Assembly: GCA_020444045.1 (NCBI GenBank)
Contig: JAHLLS010000001.1
Span: 468,047 to 532,046, forward strand
Length of the DNA stretch: 64,000 bases
Reading direction: 5' to 3'
From: Deltaproteobacteria bacterium
Lineage (GTDB): Bacteria; Desulfobacterota; Desulfobacteria; Desulfobacterales; UBA5852
The translations under genes were made by a program, and so were the position numbers. Position 1 is the stretch's first letter, and each line of letters starts with the position of its first letter. A model generated the notes under the pieces. The model was not told the origin of the DNA. It saw only the letters and a program-made list of their open reading frames with translations, and did not search any database. This document shows positions 63,769 to 64,000 of this stretch, in pieces.

Positions 63769-64000
63769 ATGTCTTACAAAGAGTTAGCTAAGAAAATGGT
63801 CGAGGAAGAATGGCTATTTTCATTCCTTGACGCGTACAAAGAGGTCGTCGAAGAACACCAGTTATACAGTTTCGGCAGGAATGAACGGCCCGATTTCATT
63901 TGTTACAGACCAGACGGGACGCCGGTCGGAATCGAACTTGTACGTGTGATGAGGGACCCGAGAGACGCCCAGGCAGACTATATCCTCGACAGAATAGATT
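63769..64000 (+). CDS. 5' end of possible PD-(D/E)xK nuclease-like protein (3' end beyond window)
   Basis: ATG 63769 has GGAG 7 nt upstream and opens a frame to the window end (77 residues). The segment RPDFICYRPDGTPVGIELVRV resembles the core of PD-(D/E)xK-like nucleases (D...G..ExV). The N-terminus is helical and acidic (SYKELAKKMVEEEWLFSFLD). The catalytic lysine side cannot be judged. It follows a long gene-poor stretch, which fits accessory DNA. Confidence 0.5.
   Translation, partial: MSYKELAKKMVEEEWLFSFLDAYKEVVEEHQLYSFGRNERPDFICYRPDGTPVGIELVRVMRDPRDAQADYILDRID

Noticed and set aside
1..64000. CRISPR array
   Set aside because: No regularly spaced direct repeats found; the repeats present are palindromic elements or the single 829-bp duplication.

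Overview
The window looks like chromosomal DNA of a GC-rich deltaproteobacterium (Desulfobacterota), probably close to the Desulfosarcina/Desulfobacteraceae group. This is inferred from gene content: many AMP-forming acyl-CoA ligases, several radical SAM enzymes, a UGA-containing AhpD-like selenoprotein gene, an acyl-ACP-reductase/wax-ester locus and dispersed palindromic repeats. No rRNA, tRNA or CRISPR array was seen.

Positions 1-9.8 kb: an acyl-CoA ligase gene (cut by the window edge) behind an XRE-cupin regulator; a compact small-peptide transcription unit (promoter, two short ORFs with strong ribosome sites, terminator) at 2.04-2.50 kb; a trans-sulfuration PLP enzyme; a zinc-ribbon/PilZ protein; an exported beta-rich protein gene interrupted by one in-frame TAA; and a secreted protein. 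9.9-20.8 kb: an RND pump with its adaptor, aspartate racemase, histidine phosphatase, flavin monooxygenase, MFS transporter, BamE-like lipoprotein and a DNA glycosylase. 21.2-28.0 kb: a MoxR ATPase/VWA/divergent acyl-CoA-dehydrogenase operon, a diguanylate cyclase, a Hint-domain (intein-like) lipoprotein and a Sel1/peptidoglycan-binding lipoprotein. 28.1-32.6 kb: an AhpD-like selenoprotein with a SECIS hairpin, and a giant cyclase-ATPase-TPR protein.

32.7-40.6 kb is a damaged radical-SAM locus. An isoprenoid-synthase-like gene has lost its 3' end and abuts a fragment resembling a C25-peptidase propeptide. A B12-binding radical SAM gene is split by a group II intron lying antisense to it. Two further radical SAM genes are intact.

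41-61 kb holds prmA and then a neutral-lipid locus. It has a long-chain acyl-CoA ligase, an alpha/beta hydrolase, two tandem acyl-ACP-reductase-like proteins (one without the nucleophilic cysteine), a ferredoxin, PhaR/phasin-type granule proteins, a FFLEE-motif protein, a patatin, an iron alcohol dehydrogenase fused to an SCP2 domain, and a wax ester synthase/DGAT. Together these could take activated acyl chains to aldehyde, alcohol and wax ester, and coat the granule. An exactly repeated 829-bp segment carrying a phasin-like gene and its promoter/operator brackets 6.9 kb of this locus. The same palindromic operator also lies before the FFLEE gene, which suggests a shared PhaR-type regulon.

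61.6-64 kb: rhlE with a promoter-terminator leader upstream, a gene-poor low-complexity stretch, and the 5' end of a possible PD-(D/E)xK nuclease gene.
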